From Clostridiales bacterium (GTDB taxonomy: Bacteria; Bacillota; Clostridia; Oscillospirales; Oscillospiraceae): DNA of 43,649 nucleotides. Below the pieces are notes generated by a model. It was not told where the DNA came from, did no database searches, and saw only the letters and a list, made by a program, of their open reading frames with translations. The translations under genes and the position numbers were made by a program. The stretch covers positions 1 through 43,649 of the forward strand of contig JAHZBA010000023.1 in assembly GCA_019423635.1 (NCBI GenBank). Reading direction: 5' to 3'. Positions 17,871 through 26,219 of the stretch are shown one piece after another (position 1 is the first letter of the stretch; every line of letters starts with the position of its first letter).

Positions 17871-17979
17871 CGTGAGGTGCGTTTCGTCTTTGGGGAACTT
17901 GCCGAGGGAATGCGGATTTTGAAACTCCGAACGGCGCGGGGGTCAAGAAACTCGTGATGCTCCAGGCTTACCAGCCCAT
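17867..17979 (-). pseudogene. 38-codon small frame, one base out of register with its start
   Basis: From the ATG at 17979 (AGGAAGGGAG ideally spaced) translation would stop after three codons (M-G-W). Shifting by one base gives an open frame containing LVSLEHHEFLDPRAVRSFKI and ending KRTSR, whose stop overlaps the next ATG. One extra G in the GGG after ATG would restore it. It may be a real frameshift, a sequencing error, a MGW leader peptide or chance. Confidence 0.35.
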
Positions 17980-18005
17980 GGGACTCACTCCCTTCCTGTG
18001 TCTAT

Positions 18006-18034
18006 AATGTACAATAGATTTCTGTGTTTGTCAA
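18006..18034 (-). promoter_or_regulatory. Strong promoter of the orphan leftward unit
   Basis: Minus strand TTGACA (18029-18034), 17-bp spacer, TACATT (18006-18011), in a locally AT-rich block. No annotated gene lies downstream apart from the two small frames. The remainder of the gap, 18035-18277, shows nothing else clear. Confidence 0.6.
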
Positions 18035-18277
18035 TACACTTTGTTGATATTTTACATTTTTGACAAACCGGCAGACCGTTTCGCGGCATTTTGCCCAGAG
18101 CGGTCCGCCGCCGGGTTTGAAATGCGGGAAATGAGGAACACTAGAGGGTGTTCCCATGGGACCTGTGCGCGAAGATCCGGCGGGAGATTGCCGGGAATCC
18201 GGAGCCGCCGGAGGGATGAGCAGGGGATCTGCGGGGAACACACCGCTGCGGCGGAAGATGAAACCGGAGGTAGAGTC

Positions 18278-18460
18278 ATGAACGCAAGTGTCAACCAGGC
18301 CTGCATCGGCTGCGGTCTTTGCACCGGCACCTGTCCGGAGGTGTTCACCATGGGCGACGACGGAATGGCCCACGGCGGCCCCATTCCGGAGACCATGCTG
18401 GATACTGCCCAGGAGGCGCGGGACGGCTGCCCTGTCAGCGCCATCAGCATCGAGGAGTGA
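18278..18460 (+). CDS. Small ferredoxin, [4Fe-4S]
   Basis: 60 aa from the ATG at 18278 (GGAGG eight bases upstream). Cluster ligands: C9, C12, C15 in ACIGCGLCTGTCP and a distal Cys in DGCPVSAI, the pattern of single-cluster ferredoxins; C19 is the extra Cys-Pro often seen there. Acidic, low-potential electron carrier of the cytoplasm. Monocistronic, ended by a hairpin. Confidence 0.93.
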   Translation: MNASVNQACIGCGLCTGTCPEVFTMGDDGMAHGGPIPETMLDTAQEARDGCPVSAISIEE

Positions 18461-18462
18461 GG

Positions 18463-18492
18463 AAAAGACCGGTCCTTCTGGACCGGTCTTTT
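18463..18492. terminator. Terminator after ferredoxin, two-way
   Basis: AAAAGACCGGTCC-TTCT-GGACCGGTCTTTT, perfect 13-bp arms with T-tracts on both strands. Confidence 0.85.
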
Positions 18493-18604
18493 CCCTCCCG
18501 GATGGAGGAGGCGGGGGAGAGGCGGCCTGCCGGCGCGGCAGAGCCGCCGCCCCTGCGTTTTGGAAAGCTCCCGGGGCACCCGGGGCGGGAGAAGGGGGGG
18601 GCGG

Positions 18605-20026
18605 TCACGTGTTGTCCCGGCTGATGGGCTCCCGGATGATGAGCCGCCGCAGGGCCTTGCCGTTGAAGGGGAGCAGGGGGTAGAGATAGCCCCGTTTCCC
18701 CACCAGGGGCTTGGTGGTGACCAGCAGCGCCAGAATCCCCAGGGTCCCCAGGGCAAAGCCCCAGAGGTCGAAGACGGCCGTGATCAAAAGCAACGCCACC
18801 CGCAGCAGCTTGAAGGCGTAGCCCATCTCGTAGCTGGGCTGGGCAAAGCCCGCCACGGACACAAAGGCCATATACACCAGCACCTCCGGCCCCAGCCAGC
18901 CCGCCTGCACGGCAAAGTCCCCCAGAATCAGGGCCCCCAGCATGGAAAAGGAGTTGGAGAGGGAGTCCGGCGTGTTCAGGGAGGCCAGCTTTAAGACGTC
19001 GATCAGAAATTCCACCACCAGCAGCTGCCAGAGAAGATCCAGGGAGGCCGGCTCCGGGGAGGAGAGGAACTCCAGCCACCCCGGCAGCCGTCCCGGCTCG
19101 CTGACCATCAGATACCACAGCGGCGTGATGAACAGGGAGATCAGAAACACGATGATCCGCAAGAGCCGCAGGTAGCTGCCCACCAGCGGGGGGAAGTAGA
19201 ACTCGTTGGCCTCCTGGGTGAAGTCGAAGAAGGTGGTGGGCAGGATCATCACGGAGGGGGAGTTGTCCACCATCAGCACAATGGCGCCCTCCATGATGCT
19301 GGCGGCGGCGGTGTCGGGCCGCTCCGTGTAGCGCACCTTGGGGAAGGGGTTGTACCACTGTTTGGGCCGGATGGCCTCCGCCACGCTCTCCTGGGCCATG
19401 GAGAGGGAGCGGGCGTCGATGTTCTCCAGCTTCTGGCGGAGCTCCGCCAGGAGTGTCTGATCCGCCTTGTCGCTCAGATAGCACAGCACCGCGTCCGTGC
19501 GGGAGCGGCTGCCGATCTTGAGACCCTCCATGGTCAGCCGGGGGTCCCGGATGCGGCGGCGCAGCAGGGCCATGTTGGGCACCACCGCCTCGATGAAGCC
19601 GTCGTGAGAGCCCCGGAGGACCTTGCCGTCCGGCGGCTCCCCCACGCCCCGGGCCGGGTACTCCTTGGCGTCCACCAGCGCCCCGCCGGCAAGGCCCTCC
19701 ACCAGCAGCAGCGTCTTGCCCAGCAGGACGGAGGTGACGATGTCGTCCTGGTTGAAGCTGACCTCCGTCTCCGAGAAGGTGATGCAGCGGTCGGCGAAGG
19801 CCTGCATGTCCGTCAGATCCCGGACCTCCTCCGGCCGCAGGCTCAGCCAGAAGGCGCCCATCCGCTCCAGGATGCCGTCCTTGCCGTAGCCGTCGATGAC
19901 CCAGAGCCGGGCCCGGCGGCCGCCGATCACGTAGTCCCGGCTGACCACGTCGCAGCTGCGGCCCGCGCCCAGCGTGTCGTTGAACCAGGCCACATTCTCC
20001 TGATAGTTTTCTGAAATGGTTCCCAT
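18605..20026 (-). CDS. GerA-family spore germination protein, SpoVAF-like
   Basis: 473 aa with GGAGGT upstream. The soluble N-terminal half (ENVAWFNDTLGAGRSCDVV, RSRTDAVLCYLSDKAD) and a membrane half with about five helices (from LLRIIVFLISLFITPLWYL) match GerA-type A subunits. The opening resembles SpoVAF more than GerAA, GerBA or GerKA. These proteins sit in the inner spore membrane and act in nutrient-triggered germination and ion/DPA release. No B or C subunit gene adjoins it, again fitting SpoVAF. Shows that the organism sporulates or descends from sporulators. Confidence 0.88.
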   Translation of the reverse strand: MGTISENYQENVAWFNDTLGAGRSCDVVSRDYVIGGRRARLWVIDGYGKDGILERMGAFWLSLRPEEVRDLTDMQAFADRCITFSETEVSFNQDDIVTSVLLGKTLLLVEGLAGGALVDAKEYPARGVGEPPDGKVLRGSHDGFIEAVVPNMALLRRRIRDPRLTMEGLKIGSRSRTDAVLCYLSDKADQTLLAELRQKLENIDARSLSMAQESVAEAIRPKQWYNPFPKVRYTERPDTAAASIMEGAIVLMVDNSPSVMILPTTFFDFTQEANEFYFPPLVGSYLRLLRIIVFLISLFITPLWYLMVSEPGRLPGWLEFLSSPEPASLDLLWQLLVVEFLIDVLKLASLNTPDSLSNSFSMLGALILGDFAVQAGWLGPEVLVYMAFVSVAGFAQPSYEMGYAFKLLRVALLLITAVFDLWGFALGTLGILALLVTTKPLVGKRGYLYPLLPFNGKALRRLIIREPISRDNT

Positions 20027-20156
20027 AAGCTACCTCCAATTTTCAGAGGTAGTATGTGCCGGAGGGCTTTGCTTATGCGCCGGGCATCCGGGCGGAGCGG
20101 CTGCCGGCAGTGCCGCGGCGGAGGGCCGCATCCGGGTCGGGGCGTTTGAAAAAAGC

Positions 20157-20753
20157 TCAGGAATCCTCCTCCAGCAGGTGCATCATGGAGACCTCGTAGG
20201 CCACCCGCTCCTCCTCGCCGTGGTCCGTGAGCTTTCGGTAGGCGCGGCTCTGGATGCGCCCCTCCAGCGCCAGGGGGTCCCCCACCTGGAGGGCACTGGC
20301 CTGGACCGCCAGCTGGCCCCAGGCGATCACCGGCAGGTAGTCCGCCCGGCCGTAGCGCCGGGGCGCGGCCAGCATGAGGTCGCAGATGCTGCGGCCCAGG
20401 GGGGTGCGGCGGAAGATGGGGGGCTTGCAGAGGGTGCCGGACAGGGTGATCTGGTTGCAGGGCTCCCCCAGAGGCGGCAGGAGCTCCTGGATGTAGACGG
20501 TGAGCACCAGGCGGCTGCCGACGCCGGAGCGGTTGTTGAAGGAGCGCAGCTGCCCCCGCAGGCGCAGAGGCTCCCCGGGCCGGATCAGGCCGGTCTGCTG
20601 CTCCGGCAGCAGAATGGGCAGGGTGTCGGGCGTGCCGGAGAGCCGGGGCACCTGGAGGGCGAAGCGATAGAAGCTGGTGCCGTGGTTCTCGTGGGACCGC
20701 GCCGGCCGTTCCAGGGGCAGGCCCTCCAGCAGGGCGTTGTTTTGGCTAGTCAT
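20157..20753 (-). CDS. SSB-like protein with two OB folds
   Basis: 198 aa from the ATG at 20753 (GAGAGGTGG upstream). The C-terminal half (NQITLSGTLCKPPIFRRTPL, RSICDLMLAAPRRYGRADY) is a clear single-stranded-DNA-binding OB fold, and the N-terminal half looks like a degenerate OB fold. It lacks the acidic DDDIPF tail of housekeeping SSB, so it is a paralogue rather than the replication SSB. Confidence 0.78.
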   Translation of the reverse strand: MTSQNNALLEGLPLERPARSHENHGTSFYRFALQVPRLSGTPDTLPILLPEQQTGLIRPGEPLRLRGQLRSFNNRSGVGSRLVLTVYIQELLPPLGEPCNQITLSGTLCKPPIFRRTPLGRSICDLMLAAPRRYGRADYLPVIAWGQLAVQASALQVGDPLALEGRIQSRAYRKLTDHGEEERVAYEVSMMHLLEEDS

Positions 20754-20864
20754 GTTGTCCACCTCTCGGTCGTGATGAGACATCCTATGAGGCGGCGGAT
20801 GCGGATAGACCTTGGATTTGCCCCGCGGGCCATGTCCCCGTGAAGAAGCGGTGTCCGATCGCTC

Positions 20865-20945
20865 TGTAGGGGCGGCTATCAGCCGCCCGTCTTTCCGGGA
20901 ACTCCGGTTTTCCCTTTGGACGGGCGGCTGATAGCCGCCCCTACA
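20865..20945. repeat. Perfect 27-bp inverted repeat, REP-like
   Basis: TGTAGGGGCGGCTATCAGCC opens an arm of 27 bases whose exact reverse complement ends at 20945; 27 bases separate the arms. Each arm itself contains a short GGCGGCTATCAGCCGCC hairpin. Part of the 540-bp gene-free stretch 20754-21294. Confidence 0.8.
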
Positions 20946-21029
20946 CGATTCACCCCTGCACGGTCCGCCCCTGCGCGGTTCTCCCCTTGACAGGGCGGAT
21001 CGTATCCTCCCCGCAAAAATCCCGGAACA

Positions 21030-21223
21030 GGACTCCCGGGCCACGCCCGTCTCATAAAGTCAGATGCGCTCCTTTTGTAGGGCGCGACGACCCCGGCGCG
21101 CCGCAGGTTGACGGAAATCTGCCGTAAGACGCGGCGTTTCTACCGCGGTTCCTTCGTAAATCGCGGCGCGCCGAGGTCGTCGCGCCCTACAGATCCAATT
21201 TGTGAGACGGACGTGACTCCCGG
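21030..21223. repeat. REP/MITE-like palindromic element, copy 1
   Basis: Outer arms CACGCCCGTCTCA / TGAGACGGACGTG surround inner arms TGTAGGGCGCGACGACC (21076-21092) and GGTCGTCGCGCCCTACA (21175-21191). The core between them recurs inverted at 39106-39265, and a shorter relative is at 25692-25775. No ORF. Confidence 0.7.
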
Positions 21224-21234
21224 GCAAAGGCCCC

Positions 21235-21263
21235 TTGTATTCCCCGCGAAATCTGGCTATAAT
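21235..21263 (+). promoter_or_regulatory. Promoter of the DUF2974 gene
   Basis: TTGTAT (21235-21240), 17-bp spacer, TATAAT (21258-21263); the -35 starts about ten bases after the repeat element. Confidence 0.7.
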
Positions 21264-21294
21264 AAAAGAGAAACAGCATAGAAGGAGGACGGAT

Positions 21295-22479
21295 ATGGCA
21301 AATATTCTGGACTATCTGGACTGGCGGGGAGATTTGACCCTGGAGCAGTCCCCCTTCAACGAGGTAGACAATCTGATTTTAGCGGAGCTGTCCTTCGTGG
21401 ATTTTAAGGACATCGTCCCCGCGCCCGGGGAGGGGGAGAGCGTCCCCCTGTATCAGGCGGCGGAGGCGTTTTTTGCCCGCTTCCCGGAGGGGGAGCGGAT
21501 CGACATGGGGGTGCTGGTGCCGGACGAGATCCCGGAGCTGCTGCAAAAGACGGCGGACTCCCGCCGCTTCCGGGACATGGCGCTGAACTGCTTTGTGGAC
21601 CACCTGGATGTGGGAAAAGGGGAGCAGTTCGCGGCCCTGGCCGTGGAGACCGGGGACGGAATGGTGTACCTCTCCTTCCGGGGCACCGACGACACCCTGG
21701 CCGGCTGGAAGGAGGACTTTGAGCTGGCCTGTATGCCGGAGGTCCCCGCCCAGAAGAAGGCGGTGGAGTACGCGGAGGCCGTGGCCCGCCAGTTCCCCCG
21801 GCGGAAGCTCCGGCTGGGGGGCCACTCCAAGGGGGGCAACCTGGCAGTGTACGCCGGCGTGTTCTGCCGGGAGACGGTCCAGCGGCGGATTGCCGTCATC
21901 TGGTCCAACGACGGCCCCGGCTTTCACACGGATCTGCTGGATCTGCCGGAGCACCGGCGGGTGGCGGAGCGGATCTGCTCCATTGTGCCCAAATCCTCCG
22001 TGGTGGGGATGCTGCTGGAGCACGAGGAGGATTACGCCGTGGTGGACAGCGACCAGCTGGGCTTCATGCAGCACGACGGCTTCTCCTGGCAGGTGCTGGG
22101 GGATCACTTCCTGACGCTGCACCAGGTGACCCGGCAGGCGCACCTGTGTGACCAGGAGCTGCGGCAGTGGGTCCACGAGATGCCTGTGGAGCAGCGGGAG
22201 CGGTTTGTGAACGCCATGTTCCAGGTGCTGACGGCCTCCGGCGCCGTGACGCTGACGGACCTGATGGCGGACAGTCTCAAGGCCACCGGCGCCATGGCAA
22301 AGGCCATGAAGGAGCTGGACAAGGAGACCCGGGAGGGACTGCTGCACTTTTTGGGCATCCTCGTCCGCAGCAATCTGCGGATGGTGCTGGAGGGGCTCCA
22401 GGAGGGCATCCAGGAGAGCGCGGAGAAGAAGGGACGGAAGAAGCAGCGCCTGCTGAAAAAGCGGGAAGAGGAGGCTTGA
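21295..22479 (+). CDS. DUF2974-family alpha/beta-hydrolase
   Basis: 394 aa from the ATG at 21295 (GGAGGA upstream). Opens ANILDYLDWRGDLTLEQSPF, diagnostic of the Mbeg1-like DUF2974 family. Nucleophile elbow GGHSKGGN at 175-182 with S178 fits GxSxGG lipases; SFRGTDDTLAGWKEDF is the oxyanion side. No signal peptide, so a cytoplasmic lipase/esterase. The C terminus is lysine-rich (KKGRKKQRLLKKREEEA). Substrate unknown. Confidence 0.88.
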   Translation: MANILDYLDWRGDLTLEQSPFNEVDNLILAELSFVDFKDIVPAPGEGESVPLYQAAEAFFARFPEGERIDMGVLVPDEIPELLQKTADSRRFRDMALNCFVDHLDVGKGEQFAALAVETGDGMVYLSFRGTDDTLAGWKEDFELACMPEVPAQKKAVEYAEAVARQFPRRKLRLGGHSKGGNLAVYAGVFCRETVQRRIAVIWSNDGPGFHTDLLDLPEHRRVAERICSIVPKSSVVGMLLEHEEDYAVVDSDQLGFMQHDGFSWQVLGDHFLTLHQVTRQAHLCDQELRQWVHEMPVEQRERFVNAMFQVLTASGAVTLTDLMADSLKATGAMAKAMKELDKETREGLLHFLGILVRSNLRMVLEGLQEGIQESAEKKGRKKQRLLKKREEEA

Positions 22480-22540
22480 CAACGCCTGGGAGGCGTGGTA
22501 GAGTGATGGTGCTCATCGGAGGGCCAGTCGTCGCAATGAC

Positions 22541-22588
22541 AGGGCCGGATAAGATGCCAGGTGCGCCTGGGACCTTATCCGGCCCTTT
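22541..22588 (+). terminator. Terminator between DUF2974 gene and MATE gene
   Basis: AGGGCCGGATAAG (22541-22553) pairs with CTTATCCGGCCCT, followed by TT; the loop is 20 bases. Confidence 0.65.
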
Positions 22589-22631
22589 CTGCTGCCCTCC
22601 CTGTCAGGGGGCGGCGGGAGGGAATGAGAAG

Positions 22632-23999
22632 ATGAAGACCAGAGAGAACGAGCACAATTTTACGCAGGGCCCCATTCTGACGGCCCTGCTGAGATTTGCC
22701 CTGCCGGTGCTGCTGGCCCTGCTGCTCCAGGCCATGTACGGCGCGGTGGACCTGCAGGTGGTGGGCCGGTTCGGCACGGCGGCGGATATCTCCGCCGTCT
22801 CCACCGGCAGCGAGATTATGCGGACGCTCACCATGATCCTCACGGGTCTGTCCATGGGCGTCACGGTGCTCCTGGGCCAGAAGCTGGGAGAGGGGAAGCC
22901 GGAAGAGGCGGGGAGGACCGTGGGCAGCGGCGTGTGCCTCTTTGGGGTACTGGCCCTGGTGGTGACGGCCGCCGCCCTGGCGGGGGCCCCGGCCCTGGCC
23001 CGGCTCATGCGGGCCCCGGCGGACGCCTTTGCCGGCACGGTGACCTATGTTCGCATCTGCGCCGGCGGCAGCGTGTTTATTGTGGCCTACAACCTGCTGG
23101 GCAGCATTTTCCGGGGTCTGGGGGACTCCCGAATGCCCCTTTTGACGGTGTTCATCGCCTGTGTGCTGAATGTGCTGGGGGATTTGCTTTTGGTGGGAGG
23201 CTGCGGCATGGGCGTGGCGGGAGCCGCCGTTGCCACGGTGCTGGCCCAGGCGGTGAGCGTGGCGCTGTCCTGCCTGGTGATCCGGCGGCGGCCGCTGCCC
23301 TTCGCCATGACCCGGGCCGATTTTTGCTTTGACCGGGCGGTGATCGGCCGGATTCTGCGTCTCGGGACGCCGGTGGCCCTTCAGGATCTGCTGGTGAGTC
23401 TGTCCTTTCTGGCCATCATCGCCATCGCCAACAACATGGGCACCGTGCCCTCCGCCGGCGTGGGCGTGGCGGAAAAGCTCTGCGCCTTTGTGATGCTGGT
23501 GCCCTCGGCCTACATGCAGTCCATGTCCGCCTTCGTGGCCCAGAACATCGGCGCAAACCGGGAGGACCGGGCCCGGCGGGCCCTGCTGTGGGGCATCGTC
23601 TCCTCCCTGGCCGCGGGTCTGGTCATGGGCTGGGGCGCCTTCTTCCACGGGAAGGTGCTGGCGGGCCTCTTCGCCCAGGACACGGCGGTGATTGCCGCGG
23701 CGGCGGATTACCTGCGGGCCTACGCCGTGGACTGCCTTTTGACCAGTTTCCTCTTCAGCTTCATCGGCTACTTCAACGGCCACGGCCGCACCCTCTTCGT
23801 CATGGCCCAGGGGCTGGCGGGGGCCCTGGGCGTCCGGCTGCCCCTGGCGTTTTGGATGAGCCGGCGCTTCCCCGGTGATCTCTTCCGCATGGGGTTGTCC
23901 ACTCCGGCCTCCACCGTGGTGCAGATCCTGCTGTGCCTGCTGGCCTTCTGCCTGCCGGGACGGCGGAGGGAACCCCGGACCGGGGAGACTGAGTCATAA
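22632..23999 (+). CDS. MATE-family efflux transporter
   Basis: 455 aa from the ATG at 22632 (GGGAGG nine bases before). Opens TQGPILTALLRFALPVLLAL, the usual MATE start, with about twelve hydrophobic helices and the repeated half-structure of the family (GMGVAGAAVATVLAQAVS). MATE proteins export cationic or aromatic compounds using Na+ or H+ gradients; substrate unassigned. Confidence 0.92.
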   Translation: MKTRENEHNFTQGPILTALLRFALPVLLALLLQAMYGAVDLQVVGRFGTAADISAVSTGSEIMRTLTMILTGLSMGVTVLLGQKLGEGKPEEAGRTVGSGVCLFGVLALVVTAAALAGAPALARLMRAPADAFAGTVTYVRICAGGSVFIVAYNLLGSIFRGLGDSRMPLLTVFIACVLNVLGDLLLVGGCGMGVAGAAVATVLAQAVSVALSCLVIRRRPLPFAMTRADFCFDRAVIGRILRLGTPVALQDLLVSLSFLAIIAIANNMGTVPSAGVGVAEKLCAFVMLVPSAYMQSMSAFVAQNIGANREDRARRALLWGIVSSLAAGLVMGWGAFFHGKVLAGLFAQDTAVIAAAADYLRAYAVDCLLTSFLFSFIGYFNGHGRTLFVMAQGLAGALGVRLPLAFWMSRRFPGDLFRMGLSTPASTVVQILLCLLAFCLPGRRREPRTGETES

Positions 24000-24002
24000 G
24001 CG

Positions 24003-24034
24003 CCGCCCCTGCGGCCGGAGCCGCAGGGGCGGTC
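24003..24034. terminator. Convergent terminator, MATE / trpB2
   Basis: CCGCCCCTGCGGC-CGGA-GCCGCAGGGGCGG between two genes that run towards each other. Confidence 0.65.
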
Positions 24035-24038
24035 ATGT

Positions 24039-25424
24039 TTACGCCTGGCCGGGGACCTGGGGCAGCTTGTCGAAGCTGGCCTCCAGTTCCTCGTCGGTGG
24101 GCACGTAATCGCGCATCTCCCCGTTGTGGAACTTCTCATAGGCCACCATGTCAAAGTAGCCGGTGCCGGTGAGACCGAAGACAATGGTCTTGGCCTCACC
24201 GGTCTCCTTGCATTTCAGCGCCTCGTCCATGGCCGCCCGGATGGCGTGGCTGGACTCCGGTGCCGGGAGGATGCCCTCCACCCGGGCAAACTGCTCCGCC
24301 GCCTCAAAGACCCTGGTCTGCTCCACGGAGACGGCCTCCATATATCCGTCGTGGTACAGCTGGCTCAGCACGGGACTCATGCCGTGGTACCTGAGGCCCC
24401 CGGCGTGGTTGGCGGAGGGGATGAAGCTGCTGCCCAGGGTGTACATCTTGGCCAGGGGGCACACCATGCCGGTGTCGCAGAAGTCGTAGGCGAAGCGGCC
24501 CCGGGTGAGGCTGGGGCAGGAGGCGGGCTCCACGGCGACAATGCGGTAATCCCGCTCCCCCCGGAGCTTTTCCCCCATGAAGGGGGAGATGAGGCCGCCC
24601 AGGTTGCTGCCGCCGCCGGCGCAGCCGATGATGACGTCCGGCACGATGCCGTACTTGTCCAGAGCCGCCTTGGTCTCCAGACCGATGATGGACTGGTGCA
24701 GCAGCACCTGGTTCAAAACGCTTCCCAGCACGTAGCGGTAGCCGGGCTGTGCGGCGGCGGCCTCCACGGCCTCGGAGATGGCGCAGCCAAGAGACCCGGT
24801 GGTGCCGGGGTGCTCTTGAAGGATCTTCTTCCCGATCTCCGTCTCCATGGAGGGGGAGGGGGTGACGGAGGCGCCGTAGGTCCGCATGACCTCCCGGCGG
24901 AAGGGCTTTTGCTCGTAGCTGACCTTCACCATGTAGACCTTGCAGTCCAGTCCCAGATAGGCGCAGGCCATGGACAGGGCCGTACCCCACTGGCCGGCGC
25001 CGGTCTCGGTGGTGACGCCCTTGAGACCCTGGTTTTTGGCGTAGTAGGCCTGGGCGATGGCGGAGTTCAGCTTGTGGGAGCCGGAGGTGTTGTTGCCCTC
25101 AAACTTGTAGTAGATCTTCGCCGGCGTCTGGAGCTTCTCCTCCAGGCAGTAGGCCCGGACCAGGGGGGAGGGGCGGTACATCTTGTAGAAGTCCCGAATC
25201 TCCGTGGGGATGGGGATCTCCCGGGTGTCGTCGTCCAGCTCCTGGCGGATCAGCTCGTCGCAGAAGACAGGCCGCAGGTCCTCAAAGGTCATGGGCGCCC
25301 CGGTGCCGGGATTCCGCAGGGGAGCGGGCTTCACCTTCATGTCCGCCCGGACATTGTACCAGGCCTTCGGCAGCTCGTCCTCGGTGAGGTAGATCTTGTA
25401 GGGGATGGTTTTCTCGATACTCAT
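24039..25424 (-). CDS. trpB: TrpB2-type tryptophan synthase beta chain (PLP enzyme)
   Basis: 461 aa from the ATG at 25424 (AAGGAG nine bases before). PLP lysine K118 in SGSHKLNSA, ETGAGQWGT at 140-148 and the phosphate-binding CAGGGSNLGG are all present. Length and the opening with RPSPLVRA rather than RPTPL identify the TrpB2 (long, stand-alone) branch, which condenses indole with serine. No trpA or other trp gene is nearby, suggesting indole salvage. A T-box leader with a Trp specifier lies upstream, which supports a real role in tryptophan supply. Confidence 0.92.
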   Translation of the reverse strand: MSIEKTIPYKIYLTEDELPKAWYNVRADMKVKPAPLRNPGTGAPMTFEDLRPVFCDELIRQELDDDTREIPIPTEIRDFYKMYRPSPLVRAYCLEEKLQTPAKIYYKFEGNNTSGSHKLNSAIAQAYYAKNQGLKGVTTETGAGQWGTALSMACAYLGLDCKVYMVKVSYEQKPFRREVMRTYGASVTPSPSMETEIGKKILQEHPGTTGSLGCAISEAVEAAAAQPGYRYVLGSVLNQVLLHQSIIGLETKAALDKYGIVPDVIIGCAGGGSNLGGLISPFMGEKLRGERDYRIVAVEPASCPSLTRGRFAYDFCDTGMVCPLAKMYTLGSSFIPSANHAGGLRYHGMSPVLSQLYHDGYMEAVSVEQTRVFEAAEQFARVEGILPAPESSHAIRAAMDEALKCKETGEAKTIVFGLTGTGYFDMVAYEKFHNGEMRDYVPTDEELEASFDKLPQVPGQA

Positions 25425-25567
25425 GGTAAACACTCCTTTTCTGATACGGATTTTTCAGGAAAACGCGTTCAGGGGTCTCCGTTCTGCGCCGCCCTGGCGC
25501 AGAGGGCTCGGTTCAGGCCGGTTCCCGGCTTCTGCCGCCATTTGGTGCCGGCGATCTCATCAAAACA

Positions 25568-25635
25568 CTTGAAAATCGGTATTCCGATTTTCAAGGCGGG
25601 CAATGCCCGCCGGCACATAAAAATGTGCTGTGTTT
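25568..25635. repeat. Cluster of three hairpins between T-box and trpB
   Basis: CTTGAAAATCGG-TATT-CCGATTTTCAAG (25568-25595), then GGCGGGCAATGCCCGCC, then CACATAAAAATGTG. On the minus strand the first is followed by TGTTTTG and could act as a second terminator in the leader. Confidence 0.55.
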
Positions 25636-25691
25636 TGCCTATGAAGTCCACCGCCAGGCCGTTTCACGGCCTCCGGTGACGATCCCCGTCC

Positions 25692-25775
25692 GTAGGGCGC
25701 GACGACCCGGCGCGCCGCGATCCGGCCATGGTCCCGTGGTGCATTCCGCGGCATGCCCGGTGGTTATGCCCTACA
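25692..25775. repeat. REP/MITE-like element, short copy
   Basis: Starts GTAGGGCGCGACGACCCGGC like the elements at 21076 and 39106 and ends in CCCTACA; the centre differs. It sits inside the trpB leader, between the T-box terminator and the start codon. Confidence 0.6.
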
Positions 25776-25839
25776 GGCGGCGTCAGCAATCTGGAACGCT
25801 GCCGTCATCTGAGACGGACTTCTCCTGCAAGGATGCGTC

Positions 25840-26138
25840 AAAAAAAGACCTTCATCCCAACAAGAGAAACCGAACCCCGGTCTTCTTGGGACAAAAGTCT
25901 TGAAAACTTCTGCGGTGCCACCCAAATTGGCGAAAAACTCGCCCCCTCAGCGGTATGCCAGCACATACCCTTCCTTGGTAACGGGGGAAAAGCCCGTCGG
26001 CGCATACTGGAAGCTTCCGCTTCGTTCAGCCCGCCCTCCGCGGTCCATTCGGCGGGGCCCCCTCTGCCGCCATCCCACCGCCGGCGGCTCTCTTGAGGAG
26101 GGGACGTCCGTGTACTCGTCCGCATCATCGGTTTAATT
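25840..26138 (-). promoter_or_regulatory. T-box riboswitch, Trp (UGG) specifier, controls trpB
   Basis: The minus-strand leader has the T-box GGGTGGCACCGC (25912-25923). Its UGGC (25917-25920) can pair with a tRNA ending GCCA, and tRNA-Trp has discriminator G. Stem I shows the AGAGAG...GGTGGGATGGCGGC distal region and a specifier GAA-UGG-ACC with UGG (Trp) at 26045-26047. A terminator follows: arms containing AAGAC / GTCTT and TCCCAA / TTGGGA, then seven T (25840-25846). Uncharged tRNA-Trp should favour the antiterminator and trpB expression. Confidence 0.87.
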
Positions 26139-26144
26139 GGGGAA

Positions 26145-26173
26145 AGTATACCCCAGGGACGGCGAAATGTCAA
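26145..26173 (-). promoter_or_regulatory. Promoter of the T-box/trpB transcript
   Basis: Consensus-like TTGACA (26168-26173), 17-bp spacer, TATACT (26145-26150) on the minus strand; expected start near 26138. Confidence 0.8.
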
Positions 26174-26201
26174 GCCCCCTGAAAAAATTCTTTCAGGGGG
26201 C
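26174..26201. terminator. Hairpin between SLH remnant and T-box promoter
   Basis: GCCCCCTGAAA / TTTCAGGGGGC with a 6-base loop; on the minus strand it abuts the -35 TTGACA and probably insulates the trpB unit. Confidence 0.6.
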
Positions 26202-26219
26202 CTGGATAGGTTAAAGGGT

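Noticed and set aside
17703..18011. RNase P RNA, tmRNA, 6S or SRP RNA for the orphan unit
   Set aside because: None of the conserved motifs of these RNAs that I know could be found on either strand.
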